This document shows positions 8,308 to 16,438 of a stretch of 56,917 nucleotides of DNA, piece by piece. The position numbers and the translations under genes were made by a program. Numbering within the stretch: the first letter of the stretch is position 1; the number at the start of each line of letters is the position of its first letter. The notes beneath the pieces are model-generated. The model saw nothing but the letters and a program-made list of their open reading frames with translations. It was not told the DNA's origin and did not search any database. This DNA comes from CAZCFB01 sp964511535 (GTDB lineage: Bacteria > Myxococcota_A > Polyangia > GCA-2747355 > CAZCFB01): NCBI GenBank assembly GCA_964511535.1, contig CAZEFW010000041.1, positions 1 through 56,917 of the forward strand, given 5' to 3'.

Positions 8308-8534
8308 ACAAGATCGACAACCTGGAAGACGCCATGTTCTACGCCTCCTCGGGCATGGGGGCCGCTGCGGCCAACTGCCCCGGAGCCCTTGAGGGGTACA
8401 TGAACGCCCAGACCTTCATCACCCAGCTCATCGCCAACGCCGGTGAGAACCCCGACCTGATGGCCGCTTACGTGGAGGACGCCAAGCAGCAGCTGCGCGC
8501 CGCCGACGCTGCCTGTGATGAGGCCAAGGGGTAG
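8289..8534 (+). CDS. Small acidic helical protein
   Basis: 81 residues, not recognised. I chose the ATG at 8289 because GGAGAG lies just upstream; a longer frame from 8247 would lie inside the tail of the preceding gene. The protein is Ala- and Asp/Glu-rich, has two cysteines (ANCPGA and AACDEA), and is predicted helical from its composition. It has no signal peptide or membrane helix. It overlaps the C39-like gene by 19 bp, so translation may be coupled. It ends with zero spacing against the convergent WD40 gene, leaving no room for a conventional terminator. The function is unknown. Confidence 0.7.
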   Translation: MELKPIDKIDNLEDAMFYASSGMGAAAANCPGALEGYMNAQTFITQLIANAGENPDLMAAYVEDAKQQLRAADAACDEAKG

Positions 8535-9509
8535 CTATACGTCTCTGATAGAGAACACCACGTCGCTGTCGGGGTAGGGGTCGTGCCCCTCGCCGATTAC
8601 CCAGCGGCGCACCTTCCCATCGAAGCTGCATGTGTAGGCCAGCTGCCCGTCAGGCGAGAAGCGCGCGCCGGAGACGATGAACCGCTCGTGCCAGCCCGGG
8701 TTCGGGCTCCGGTGATGGAACGGCTGGCCAAGATGGGTGGGTACCAGATCCTGCTCCTCACCCCAGCGGAACAGCCGCGCGCAGTCATCGCTGCACGCCG
8801 CGAGGAACCTGGATCCGTCAGGCGAGAAGCTCAGCTCGTTGACGCTGATGGGCCGCGGCGGGGTGCGCGGCCACCGGTGAAGATCGGGCCACATCTGCTC
8901 GGTGTCTGACGAGATGGAGTGCAGCCCGCCCGCCGCGCCGCCCAGCACCACGACGTCGCCCTGGGGGCGCACCGCCACGGCGCTCACGCCGCGGTTGAAC
9001 AGCGTGCCGTTGAGCAGCGCCCCGTCCTCGCCCGGGCCGGTGTAGACCACGAAGCGGCCGTCGTCCATGCCCACCACCACGTCGTCGCCGCACAGCGCCG
9101 CGCAGTCGAAGGAGCGGCCGGACAAGCCGTTCTCCCAGACCACCTCCAGGGAGGCGAGGTCCCTCACCCGCAGCATGCCGTCGCCGCCGCCGGTGACCAG
9201 CTGGTCCCCCCCCGGGCGAATGTGCAGGCTCCGCAGATCCCCTTCGTGACCCGACTCCACCTCCCGCGCCACCTGGGTCCCTTCGTACACCCGTAGGGCG
9301 CCCTCGAGGGTGGTCGCCAGCAGGCCCGATCCGTCAGGCAGCCACACCCCGCGCGAGGGGTAGCCGCCCGCGGAGATGATCCCCTCGACCGCGCCCGACG
9401 GCATGTCCCACAGGATGATCCGCTCGTCGGAGCAGCCCACCGCGAGGCGCTGCCCGTCCGGGTGAACCGCCACGTACGTCGCCTTTGTCCCCTTCTCCTC
9501 GTAGACCAT
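8535..9509 (-). CDS. WD40-repeat beta-propeller protein
   Basis: 324 residues from the ATG at 9509, which has GGAG 8 bases upstream. The frame stays open further upstream, but that part is Arg/Gly-rich and unlike a protein. WD40 blades are visible as repeated patterns: VAVHPDGQRLAVGCSDERIILWDM, LHIRPGGDQLVTGGGDGMLRVRDL, VAVRPQGDVVVLGGAAG, LSFSPDGSRFLAACSDDCARLFRW and ARFSPDGQLAYTCSFDGKVRRWVI. About seven blades fit the length. There is no signal peptide, so it is cytoplasmic, and WD40 propellers act as protein-interaction scaffolds. It is the last gene of a minus-strand run headed by the MshEN-domain protein. The partner is unknown. Confidence 0.85.
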   Translation of the reverse strand: MVYEEKGTKATYVAVHPDGQRLAVGCSDERIILWDMPSGAVEGIISAGGYPSRGVWLPDGSGLLATTLEGALRVYEGTQVAREVESGHEGDLRSLHIRPGGDQLVTGGGDGMLRVRDLASLEVVWENGLSGRSFDCAALCGDDVVVGMDDGRFVVYTGPGEDGALLNGTLFNRGVSAVAVRPQGDVVVLGGAAGGLHSISSDTEQMWPDLHRWPRTPPRPISVNELSFSPDGSRFLAACSDDCARLFRWGEEQDLVPTHLGQPFHHRSPNPGWHERFIVSGARFSPDGQLAYTCSFDGKVRRWVIGEGHDPYPDSDVVFSIRDV

Positions 9510-9571
9510 GAGTCTCCAGAGCCTCCCTGCGTCAAAGTGGTGGAGCCAGGATGATACCCCGTACGGCGCGC

Positions 9572-10156
9572 CTAGGCGCGCTTGCCGCTCTCGCCGGTCA
9601 CCACCCCGCTGGCGATGAGGTGGGCCGCGCGGATGGCCTGAGGCATGTGGCCGCGGGTGGCGCTCGACCGGAGCAGCCGGCGCGCGACACCTGGCGTCAC
9701 GCCCACCGCCTGGAAGTGAAGCTGGCCAGCCTGGTGCACCTCCCCCGCGGCGTCCATCAGCCGCCTGCGGGCGGCGGGCCGGGTCAGGTTTTCCAGCGCC
9801 GCGTCGATGGAGCCCCTGCGCGGCGCCTGCCGCGTCACGGCGATGCACGGCAGGTCGAGGGCGCCGGCCAGCCGGGGCAGGTCCACCACGTTGAACCCGC
9901 CGAGGGTCAGCCCGTCGAGCAGCACGCAGTGAAGCTGGGCGCGGAACTTGGACCGGCCCACCATCTGGATCAGCCTGTCGGTGGCGTTCCAGCCGTCCTG
10001 CCGCACCCGGGTGGAGAGCAGGCCCTCGAACTCGTCGGCGCTGTATATGGCGCCCACCACGAGCACCTCGCGCCGCCGCCCGCGCTCGAAAGGGCCGTCG
10101 TCGATGCCCACCATCCGCACGCGCCTGCGGCGGCGCAGCAGCGCTTCGAGGTTCAA
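9572..10156 (-). CDS. DUF99 family protein
   Basis: 194 residues. It matches DUF99 (UPF0215), a family common in archaea and distantly related in fold to endonuclease V. Visible hallmarks are the opening GIDDGPFERG, VLVVGAIYS, a central VLLDGLTLGGFNVVDLPRLAGALDLPCIAVTRQ, and Asp/Glu residues that could bind metal. No biochemical role is firmly known for the family. The first start codon is TTG at 10156 with a poor ribosome site; an ATG at 10114 is a possible alternative that would leave only one residue before the GIDDGPF motif. It lies between the glycine-zipper peptide and WD40 genes on the same strand. Confidence 0.82.
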   Translation of the reverse strand: MNLEALLRRRRRVRMVGIDDGPFERGRRREVLVVGAIYSADEFEGLLSTRVRQDGWNATDRLIQMVGRSKFRAQLHCVLLDGLTLGGFNVVDLPRLAGALDLPCIAVTRQAPRRGSIDAALENLTRPAARRRLMDAAGEVHQAGQLHFQAVGVTPGVARRLLRSSATRGHMPQAIRAAHLIASGVVTGESGKRA

Positions 10157-10169
10157 GGCGGGGGGTGTC

Positions 10170-10346
10170 TCAGACCGGCTTCTTTCCGGCGCTGGCCAGG
10201 ACCAGGGCCATGAAGGCGGTAGCCACGCCGCCGCCGAGGACGCCGCCGATGATCCCGCCGATACCGCCGAAGGTCGCGCCTCCGAGGACGAAGCCGATGA
10301 TGAAGCCGATGCACCCGCCGCCGACGAGCTTTAATATGGTGATCAC
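10170..10346 (-). CDS. 58-residue glycine-zipper membrane peptide
   Basis: This small gene starts with GTG at 10346, preceded by AAGGA 7 bases upstream, and stops at 10170, 13 bp before the DUF99 start. The product begins MITILKLVGGGCIGF and is almost wholly Gly plus Ile/Val/Leu/Phe/Ala, with repeated GxxxG steps (GGATFGGIGGIIGGVLGGG) and a Lys-Lys tail. It would form one long or two short membrane helices. Glycine zippers pack helices tightly in membranes; examples are colicin-lysis-like, toxin-like and OmpA-linked peptides. No specific family is recognised. The antisense strand also has an open frame, which is Pro-rich and has no good start site, so I take the minus strand as coding. Confidence 0.68.
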   Translation of the reverse strand: MITILKLVGGGCIGFIIGFVLGGATFGGIGGIIGGVLGGGVATAFMALVLASAGKKPV

Positions 10347-10402
10347 TGTGAAATCCTTGGTCAGCCCTTGAAGTTAAAGTCTACAGCCTCACTCGCCTCG
10401 CC

Positions 10403-11068
10403 TCAACGTCCTCGGAGCAGCCGCCTGCTCGCCAGCCCCGTGGCCACCAGGAACAGCGCCACCAGCCCGAGGCCGGCCCAGAACAGCGGGCTGCCCGGGC
10501 TCAGGGCCGCGTGCCCCATGAGCGGGTAGATCACCGCGGCCGGCACCAGCCCCACGGCGGTCCCCAGGGTGAAGGGCAGGGGGCGCACGCCGGCCACCCC
10601 CGCCGCGTAGCTCGACGCGGTGTAATGGGCCACGGGGCAGATGCGCAGCAGCGCGACGGTGAGCCCGCCGTGACGCCGCGCCAGCAGCTCCAGCACCTCC
10701 CGCGCTCGCGGCCGGCGCGCCACCACCCCCTCGGCCCACTGCCGGGCCAGCCCCCTCGCCAGGGCATAACAGATGAGGCCCCCGAGCAGGTCGCCCACCA
10801 TGGACAGCAGCGTCCCGGCCAGGGGCCCGAAGAGCGCGCCGCCCGCCAGCAGCCCCCAGGCCCTGGGAAACCACAGGAGCTCCATGACCACCACCGCGGC
10901 CACGTACGCGGCCATGCCGAGGGGCCCGCTCCGGTCCACCAGCGCGGTGATGCTGTCCCTCGTGACCCAGCCTTGCAGGAGGGCGACGGCGCACAGCAGC
11001 GCCGAGCCGAGCATCACCCCCCCGAGCAGCAGGGCGCGCCCCCTGCCTGGCGTCCGGGTCAACGCCAC
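10403..11068 (-). CDS. TVP38/TMEM64 (VTT-domain) membrane protein
   Basis: 221 residues with several hydrophobic helices. The VTT/SNARE-associated signature is visible as FPRAWGLLAGGALFGPLAGTLLSMVGDLLGGLICYALARGL. A second signature is LLRICPVAHYTASSYAAGVAGVRPLPFTLGTAVGLVPAAVIYPLMG, corresponding to the family's re-entrant Pro/Gly-rich region. Members of the DedA/VTT superfamily include phospholipid scramblases and undecaprenyl-phosphate transporters; the exact cargo here is unknown. The start is GTG at 11068, which overlaps the 3' end of sthA by 10 bp, so the two are probably translationally coupled. Confidence 0.88.
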   Translation of the reverse strand: MALTRTPGRGRALLLGGVMLGSALLCAVALLQGWVTRDSITALVDRSGPLGMAAYVAAVVVMELLWFPRAWGLLAGGALFGPLAGTLLSMVGDLLGGLICYALARGLARQWAEGVVARRPRAREVLELLARRHGGLTVALLRICPVAHYTASSYAAGVAGVRPLPFTLGTAVGLVPAAVIYPLMGHAALSPGSPLFWAGLGLVALFLVATGLASRRLLRGR

Positions 11069-12510
11069 CGACCGGGCGGGATGCGGGCGTGGCGAGACTT
11101 CCCGTCGCGGCGGCGCATCAGCGCCTCGTAGGCCGCGTGTCGGAACATGTCGGACAGGGTGGGGTAGTTGTACAGGGTCTCGGCGATGTCGTGCGCCGTG
11201 GCCCCGGTGCGCATGAACGCCTGACCGATGTGCACCAGCTCGCTGGCGCCGGTGCCCACCACGTGGACCCCGAGCAGGGTCAGCTCATCGCGGCGGAACA
11301 GCAGCTTCACCATGCCGCCCGTGTCGCCGATGATCTGACCGCGGGGGTTGTACTCGTAGATCCCGTGCCCCACCAGGTACGGCTCGCCCCGCTCCTTGAG
11401 CGCCTCCTCGGACTCCCCGACATAGCTCACCTCGGGGATGGAATAGATGGCGTAGGGCAGGGCCTCGGTGGCGCCGGTGGGGCCCTCGATCATCAGCGCG
11501 TGGCGCATGGCCTGGCGGCCCTGCTCCATCGAGGTGGACGCCAGCGCGGGGTACCCGATGACATCGCCCACCGCGTAGATGTGCGGCGCCGCGGTCTGGT
11601 AGAACTCGTTGACCTCCAGCAGCCCCCTGGGCGTCGGGGTGATGCCGACGCTCTCCAGCCCGAGATCCGCGGTGGCGCCGTCGCGCCCGACGCAGTAGAG
11701 CAGGGCGTCGGCCTCCATCCTGTTGCCGTTGCGGGTCTGGCAGCGCACCATGGGGCGGCCGCCCTCCTCGCCCGGGATGCGCTCGATGGTCTCGTAGTGG
11801 TCATCGTGCACGATCACCATGCCGAGCTGCCGCATCTCCCGCTCCATGACGCCGGCGATCTCGCGGTCCAGGTAGGGCAGCAGCATGTCGCGCGTGTCCA
11901 CCAGCGTGACGTCCTTGCCCAGGGCGGCGAAGATGGCGGCGTACTCGGTGCCGATGACCCCCGCGCCGAGCACCAGCATGGAGCGCGGCATGCGCGGCAT
12001 GGCGAGCACGCTGTCGCTGTCGAACACGCACTCGTCGTCGAAGGGCACGTCGGCGGGGCGGTTGGGGCGCGTGCCCACCGCCACCACGAACAGGTCGCCG
12101 TCCAGCATCATCCGCGCCTGGCCGGTGGGACCCACGATGGCCACCTTGTGGGAGTCCACGAAGCGCGCCTCGCCGTGGAACACCTCGATGGCGTAGCGGT
12201 CGAGGGAGCGGTTGATCAGCTCCAGCTCCTGCTGCACCACCTGTCGCTCGCGGAAGGTGAAGTCGCCCACCGAGATGCGGTCGGGGACCTCCACCGAGAT
12301 GCCGTGCAGCTTGCCGCGGGTCAGGCCGTGCACGAACAGCGCGCTCTCGCGCAAGGTCTTCGACGGGATGGTGCCCCAGTTGATGCGGGTGCCGCCCACG
12401 ACGTTGGCCTTCTCGATGACGGCCACCTTCCGGCCTGCACGCGCTGCGTAGATGGCGGCCCGCTCGCCGGCGGGGCCGCATCCGATGACCACGACGTCGT
12501 AGTGGCTCAT
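11059..12510 (-). CDS. sthA: Soluble pyridine nucleotide transhydrogenase
   Basis: 483 residues. A flavoprotein that transfers hydride between NADPH and NAD+. The FAD-binding GCGPAGE motif is at residues 10-16, the NAD(P) motif is VLGAGVIGTEYAA, and the second FAD motif is IYAVGDVIG. At the site where lipoamide dehydrogenases have CxxxxC, this protein reads GGTRINWGTIPSKTLRE, so both redox cysteines are missing. That is the feature separating Sth-type transhydrogenases from disulfide reductases; here even the single Cys kept by E. coli Sth is gone. I chose MSHYDVVVIG (ATG at 12510) over an upstream in-frame ATG because the nucleotide-binding strand should lie near the N-terminus. AAGGAG lies 11 bases upstream. 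Confidence 0.92.
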   Translation of the reverse strand: MSHYDVVVIGCGPAGERAAIYAARAGRKVAVIEKANVVGGTRINWGTIPSKTLRESALFVHGLTRGKLHGISVEVPDRISVGDFTFRERQVVQQELELINRSLDRYAIEVFHGEARFVDSHKVAIVGPTGQARMMLDGDLFVVAVGTRPNRPADVPFDDECVFDSDSVLAMPRMPRSMLVLGAGVIGTEYAAIFAALGKDVTLVDTRDMLLPYLDREIAGVMEREMRQLGMVIVHDDHYETIERIPGEEGGRPMVRCQTRNGNRMEADALLYCVGRDGATADLGLESVGITPTPRGLLEVNEFYQTAAPHIYAVGDVIGYPALASTSMEQGRQAMRHALMIEGPTGATEALPYAIYSIPEVSYVGESEEALKERGEPYLVGHGIYEYNPRGQIIGDTGGMVKLLFRRDELTLLGVHVVGTGASELVHIGQAFMRTGATAHDIAETLYNYPTLSDMFRHAAYEALMRRRDGKSRHARIPPGRWR

Positions 12511-12538
12511 GGGCTGTGCCGCTCCTTGGTCTCCGGAC

Positions 12539-14539
12539 CTACTTCTTGTTGGCAATGAGTCGGGCGAAGGCAAGGGCCGCCTGGTGCGCCAGGCGCTGGT
12601 ACAGCGCCCGGGCCAGGGCGTCGAAAGACCGACCGGGGGTCGCGTGCACGCAGAGCAGGCTCACCACTCGCTCGCCTATCAGGATCGGCACCACCATCAC
12701 CTCGGTTGGGGTCTCGGTCCCCAGGTGGTTGGCGATGATCTCCTGCATCGGGTCATCCTCGGCCCGCCCGCAGGTGACCTGACGATCCTTGAAGGCCCGC
12801 TTGAAGTGGGGCGAGTTTTCCAGCGCGAAAGACATGCCCCGCAACGTCTTCTGATCCACGGCCGCGCCGCTGGCCAGCAGGGCGGCCACCTCGTCCTTGC
12901 GCGGGATGAAGATCACGCTCAGCGGCGTGATGTCGAGGAACGGATCCACCAGCGCCGACAGGATGGCGTCCTTTGTTTGCGCAGCGTCGAGGCTGTCCAG
13001 GATCGGGTCGAGCCGCTCCTTGATTGACGCCACGGTGGCCGCGGCCTGCTCCTCGAAGAAGGCCGACGGCACCGTCTCCTCCACGGTGACCTCCACCGCG
13101 GGGCTCTGCCCCTCCACGTCGTCGAAGATGGACGGCGGGTCGTCAAGGGTGGCCTCCTCGTACCCGAGGGGGGTGTGCCCTTCCGGGAAGCTGCCCTGAC
13201 TGATGGATTCGCCCTCCAGCGGCGCGTCGGGTTGGTGCAGGTGAAAACCCGCGGGCCCGCGGTTGGCGAACGCAGCGTCCGTCTCCTCGAGGTCGGACAG
13301 CTCAAACTCCAGCGAGGACTCGGTGAGGCTCTTGGAGGGCCGCCGCAGGGGGATGACCGGGTCGTAGAGGGCGTCATCCGGGTAGCCCACGTCCGTCTGT
13401 GACGGCTCATCGTCCCATCCCGCCGCACCGTTCACCTGCTGCCATTCGCTGGTGGGCGGCTGGTCCTGCTCGTCCTGGGTCGCTTCATCCCACGGTGAGG
13501 GCGGAGTCGGCTGCTGCGCGATGGGGCGTCCAGGCTGATATTCGGGCTCGGGCAGCGGCTCTTTAGGCGCCGCAGGTGCGCCGCCGCCGTGGCCCATGGA
13601 CGTGGCCTGGGGAGGGCCCGTGGGCATCCGGCGCCGCCCCGGGGGCGGTTTCCGGGTCACCTCGGACGGGACCTGGTAGTCGTCCAGCGAGATGGTCTCC
13701 GGCCCGGCGGCGGCCGGCTGGTGTGGTCCGGTGACCTGGCGCTTACGCCGCGGCGCGCCTGGTGTCCGGGTACCGGATGGGCGTTTTCGGGGGGCAGGAA
13801 CTGGCCCGGTTCCTGGCGCCGGAGTGTCCATCCGGGACAGGGGCAGGCCTGTGGGAGAGTCATGCCCGATTCCGGTGCGCATCTCCGGACCCGGCCGGGA
13901 AGGGGCCTTGCCCGTGGACCGCCGCGCCCGGGCCAGCGGAGCCTCGGGCGCCTCGCTCACCGGGGTCGGCGCCACCGGCCAGTTCTGCGCGCTCGGCCGC
14001 CGGTTCATACCTGGCCGCCCGGTCATGGTGGCTCGCGTCGCTCTGCTAGTTACGGCGCCCTCCTCGGGAGTGTCCATATACGCCTGGAGGTGTCGCTCGC
14101 GCGGGATATCGTAGTGTTTTTCCAGGTAGTAGGCCAGGCGCAGCTCGGGAACGACATAGGGGCGAAGCCGCATGCCGATGGCGAACGCGACCTCGTCCAC
14201 CAGGGTCAAGCTGTCCGGGTCGCGCATGGCGCAGTGCAAGATCCGCCCCTGCACATGCAGAGGGAATACCTTGTACCGCCCGCACATGTCCGGCGCGATG
14301 GCGTCAAGGGCCCGGGCGGAGACCGACAGAAAAAGCTCCTGGGTCGCTTCGGGCATGCCTTTCTGGGCGGCCAGGGCGTTGCTCACCTGATCCACCGTGA
14401 GCAGGTTGAGGTTCACCGTGTTGGTCCCCAGCCGGCCCCCGAAAATCTGCTGAGCGCTCAACACTTGCTTGAGCTCGTCCTTTGTCAGGAGGCCCAGCTT
14501 CAGCAGAATTTTCCCGAGTTTTGCTTTGCTTTGAGGCAT
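12539..14539 (-). CDS. MshEN (GspE/PilB N-domain) protein with disordered linker and GAF-like C-terminus
   Basis: 666 residues from the ATG at 14539. Residues 1-155 match the N-terminal domain of type II secretion/type IV pilus ATPases: LGKILLKLGLLTKDELKQVL, GTNTVNLNLLTVDQVSNALAAQKG, and LHCAMRDPDSLTLVDEVAFAIGMRLRPYVVPE followed by IPRE. MshEN domains can bind cyclic di-GMP. No Walker A or Walker B ATPase motor follows. Instead there is a Pro/Arg/Thr-rich disordered linker (about 160-480) and a C-terminal alpha/beta region (about 500-666) with the layout of a GAF domain. Such ATPase-less proteins occur in myxobacteria and probably act as c-di-GMP or complex-assembly regulators. It heads a minus-strand run that includes sthA 28 bp downstream. 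Confidence 0.8.
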   Translation of the reverse strand: MPQSKAKLGKILLKLGLLTKDELKQVLSAQQIFGGRLGTNTVNLNLLTVDQVSNALAAQKGMPEATQELFLSVSARALDAIAPDMCGRYKVFPLHVQGRILHCAMRDPDSLTLVDEVAFAIGMRLRPYVVPELRLAYYLEKHYDIPRERHLQAYMDTPEEGAVTSRATRATMTGRPGMNRRPSAQNWPVAPTPVSEAPEAPLARARRSTGKAPSRPGPEMRTGIGHDSPTGLPLSRMDTPAPGTGPVPAPRKRPSGTRTPGAPRRKRQVTGPHQPAAAGPETISLDDYQVPSEVTRKPPPGRRRMPTGPPQATSMGHGGGAPAAPKEPLPEPEYQPGRPIAQQPTPPSPWDEATQDEQDQPPTSEWQQVNGAAGWDDEPSQTDVGYPDDALYDPVIPLRRPSKSLTESSLEFELSDLEETDAAFANRGPAGFHLHQPDAPLEGESISQGSFPEGHTPLGYEEATLDDPPSIFDDVEGQSPAVEVTVEETVPSAFFEEQAAATVASIKERLDPILDSLDAAQTKDAILSALVDPFLDITPLSVIFIPRKDEVAALLASGAAVDQKTLRGMSFALENSPHFKRAFKDRQVTCGRAEDDPMQEIIANHLGTETPTEVMVVPILIGERVVSLLCVHATPGRSFDALARALYQRLAHQAALAFARLIANKK

Positions 14540-14696
14540 GTATTTCCCGAGCCTGAATAATGCACGCACGAACAGGGCGTGCGCAAGTTGTCGTACCCGT
14601 TTTTCCTGGGGGTCCGGGCGGTTTTAGCACGGGTCTGGCTTGACTCCAGGCGCCCCGGCGTTCAAGTTTCAGTACCCATGTCCTGGACAGGTGGAG

Positions 14697-14936
14697 ATGG
14701 CTGGACCGCCCCCCAAAGACACTGGATTCTGTCTCAATTGCGACAACCGCCACGGTTGCCGTACCAGCGAGCCGCTGTGCGTGGCCCTGGAGCCAACACC
14801 GCAGGAGCGATATCTCTCCGGAAAAGAGCTGATGGATCGTCGCGGATTGCTTAAGTTATGTCGTAATTGCGGGCACTTCCGCAAGTGTTGGAGCGCCGAG
14901 TCCTACCGCTTGACCGTGACCTGTGCAGGACGCTAG
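14697..14936 (+). CDS. Small Cys-rich (probable zinc-binding) protein
   Basis: 79 residues from the ATG at 14697, preceded by GGTGG. Cysteines are paired as FCLNC-DNRHGC, SEPLC, LCRNCGHFRKC and a C-terminal TCAGR, with His residues in NRHGC and CGHF. This spacing suits one or two zinc sites. The protein has no signal peptide. A longer frame back to 14640 exists without a better ribosome site. It precedes the dihydroorotate-dehydrogenase-like gene by 55 bp on the same strand. I do not recognise a family; a small zinc-ribbon or iron-sulfur protein are both possible. Confidence 0.68.
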   Translation: MAGPPPKDTGFCLNCDNRHGCRTSEPLCVALEPTPQERYLSGKELMDRRGLLKLCRNCGHFRKCWSAESYRLTVTCAGR

Positions 14937-14991
14937 ACAGGGCATCTAGCCGGTGATAGATTGCCCCACCCGTACGCAAAGGAGCAGGAAA

Positions 14992-15978
14992 ATGGCTGAT
15001 CTTCGAACGAGCTACATGGGCATCGAGTTGAAGAACCCGTTCATCGTTGGGGCATGTTCCCTGTCCCGCCAAATCGACTCAATCAAAGAGATCGAGGCCG
15101 CCGGCGCCGGGGGCCTGGTCATCAAATCTCTCTTCGAGGAGCAGGTCCAGCTGGAGAACGCCGACCTGGATGAGGCCCTCTCTCAGTACGACGATATGTA
15201 CGCCGAGGCGGTCAACCTTTTCCCGGACGTCTCGCACGCCGGCCCCAAGGAGCACCTGTACTGGGTCTCCGAGGCGCGCAAAGCCACCGATCTGCCCCTC
15301 ATCGGCAGCCTCAACGCTGTCAACGAGGATGTCTGGGTCGACTACGCGAGGCAGCTGGCAGAGACCGGCGTGGATGCCCTCGAGCTGAACTTCTACTCAC
15401 TCCCGCTGGATCCAAACCTCGCCGGCGGCGACATCGAGAAGCGCGAGCTGGAGATCTTCTCCAAGATCCGCGAAGCGGTGAAGATCCCCCTGGCCGTCAA
15501 GCTTCACCCTTTCTACACCAACGTCATGAACGTGGTGGCCGAGTTCGAGAGCAGAGGCGCCAACTCCGTGGTGCTGTTCAACCGGCTGTTTCAGCCTGAC
15601 CTGAACCTGCAGACCGGTGAGGAGCGCAAGCGCCTGGTGCTCAGCGATGCGCGAGATGGCCTCAACACCCTGCGCTGGACCGCTCTGCTTCACGGCCGGT
15701 CCGAGGTCGACCTGGTCGCCTCCACTGGTATCGTCTCGGGGCTCGACGCCGCCAAGATGGTCATGGCCGGCGCCACCGCGGTGCAGGTCGTCAGCGCCCT
15801 GTACGCCAACCGTATCTCCTTCCTCGCCGACATGATCGAGCAGTTCAGCGGCTGGATGGACGAGAAGGGCCACACCAACCTGGCCGACTTCCGCGGCATC
15901 GCCAGCAAGCAGAACGTCAAGGACCCCTGGGCCTACGAGCGCGGCCAGTACATCAAGGCGCTGCTGGGCTTCGATTAA
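14992..15978 (+). CDS. Dihydroorotate dehydrogenase-like TIM-barrel flavoprotein
   Basis: 328 residues, FMN-binding TIM barrel of the DHODH superfamily. The family's features are visible: LRTSYMGIELKNPFIVGACSLS at the N-terminus, GLVIKSLFEEQ, DALELNFYSLPLDPN, IPLAVKLHPFYTNV, NSVVLFNRLFQPDL, the glycine-rich LVASTGIVSGLDAAKMVMAGATAVQVVSALY phosphate-binding end, and a C-terminal helix ending KALLGFD. Canonical PyrD enzymes contain an ETxNxSCPN motif; here that region reads ELNFYSL, so this is the group annotated as dihydroorotate-dehydrogenase-like, often distinct from PyrD and of unproven substrate. A good ribosome site (AAAGGAGCAGG) precedes the ATG; a frame extending back to 14953 lacks one. 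Confidence 0.88.
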   Translation: MADLRTSYMGIELKNPFIVGACSLSRQIDSIKEIEAAGAGGLVIKSLFEEQVQLENADLDEALSQYDDMYAEAVNLFPDVSHAGPKEHLYWVSEARKATDLPLIGSLNAVNEDVWVDYARQLAETGVDALELNFYSLPLDPNLAGGDIEKRELEIFSKIREAVKIPLAVKLHPFYTNVMNVVAEFESRGANSVVLFNRLFQPDLNLQTGEERKRLVLSDARDGLNTLRWTALLHGRSEVDLVASTGIVSGLDAAKMVMAGATAVQVVSALYANRISFLADMIEQFSGWMDEKGHTNLADFRGIASKQNVKDPWAYERGQYIKALLGFD

Positions 15979-16028
15979 ACCGATACCGAGGGCTTTCGCC
16001 TCGATCATCACCCGCCTCGCTTGCCCTC

Positions 16029-16348
16029 GCGGCCTCTGGCTGCGTTGGTCGTCAGTCGCGTAGCGCTGCTACGCTCCATCCTCCCGCCTTGCCAGTGACC
16101 ACGATTGCTGCGCGAGCCGGGTAATGATCTTCGGCTCTAGCCCTCGGTCTCGGCCCTCGCATTCGGTCTTTATGGCCTCTACGCTTTGGCGGCCTCTGGC
16201 TGCGTCACTCCTCGGTTGCGTAGCTCTGCTACGCGCCCTCGTCGTTCCTTGCCAGTGACCACGATTGCTGCGCGAGCAGGGTAATGATCTTCGGCTCAAG
16301 CCCTCGGTCTCGGCCCTCGCGTTCGGTCTTTGTGGCGTCCATGCTTTG
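16029..16348. repeat. Tandem pair of 160-bp repeats with internal hairpins
   Basis: Units 16029-16188 and 16189-16348 are both 160 bp and align from end to end. The middle and end are nearly identical, including the shared TTGCCAGTGACCACGATTGC and a GGTAATGATCTTCGGCTC box, while the first 50 bases differ more. Each copy holds an inverted repeat, CGTAGC-GCT-GCTACG in the first and GCGTAGC-TCT-GCTACGC in the second; the substitutions in the second keep or extend the stem. That pattern hints at a selected structure. No open frame is conserved between the two copies. Confidence 0.82.
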
Positions 16349-16403
16349 GCGGCCACGGCGCCGCCGAGCTGTTCGGCTGGCGGCCACGGCGCCGCCCCAT
16401 TTC

Positions 16404-16438
16404 TTGTTTTTTGTTTTTTGTTTTTTGTTCTTTGTTTA
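16404..16438 (-). repeat. Heptamer array before the FHA gene (locus D)
   Basis: Five 7-bp units on the plus strand: TTGTTTT three times, TTGTTCT, TTGTTTA. On the minus strand this is an AAAAAAC array like those at loci A and B. It lies 12 bp upstream of the FHA gene start. Confidence 0.85.
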
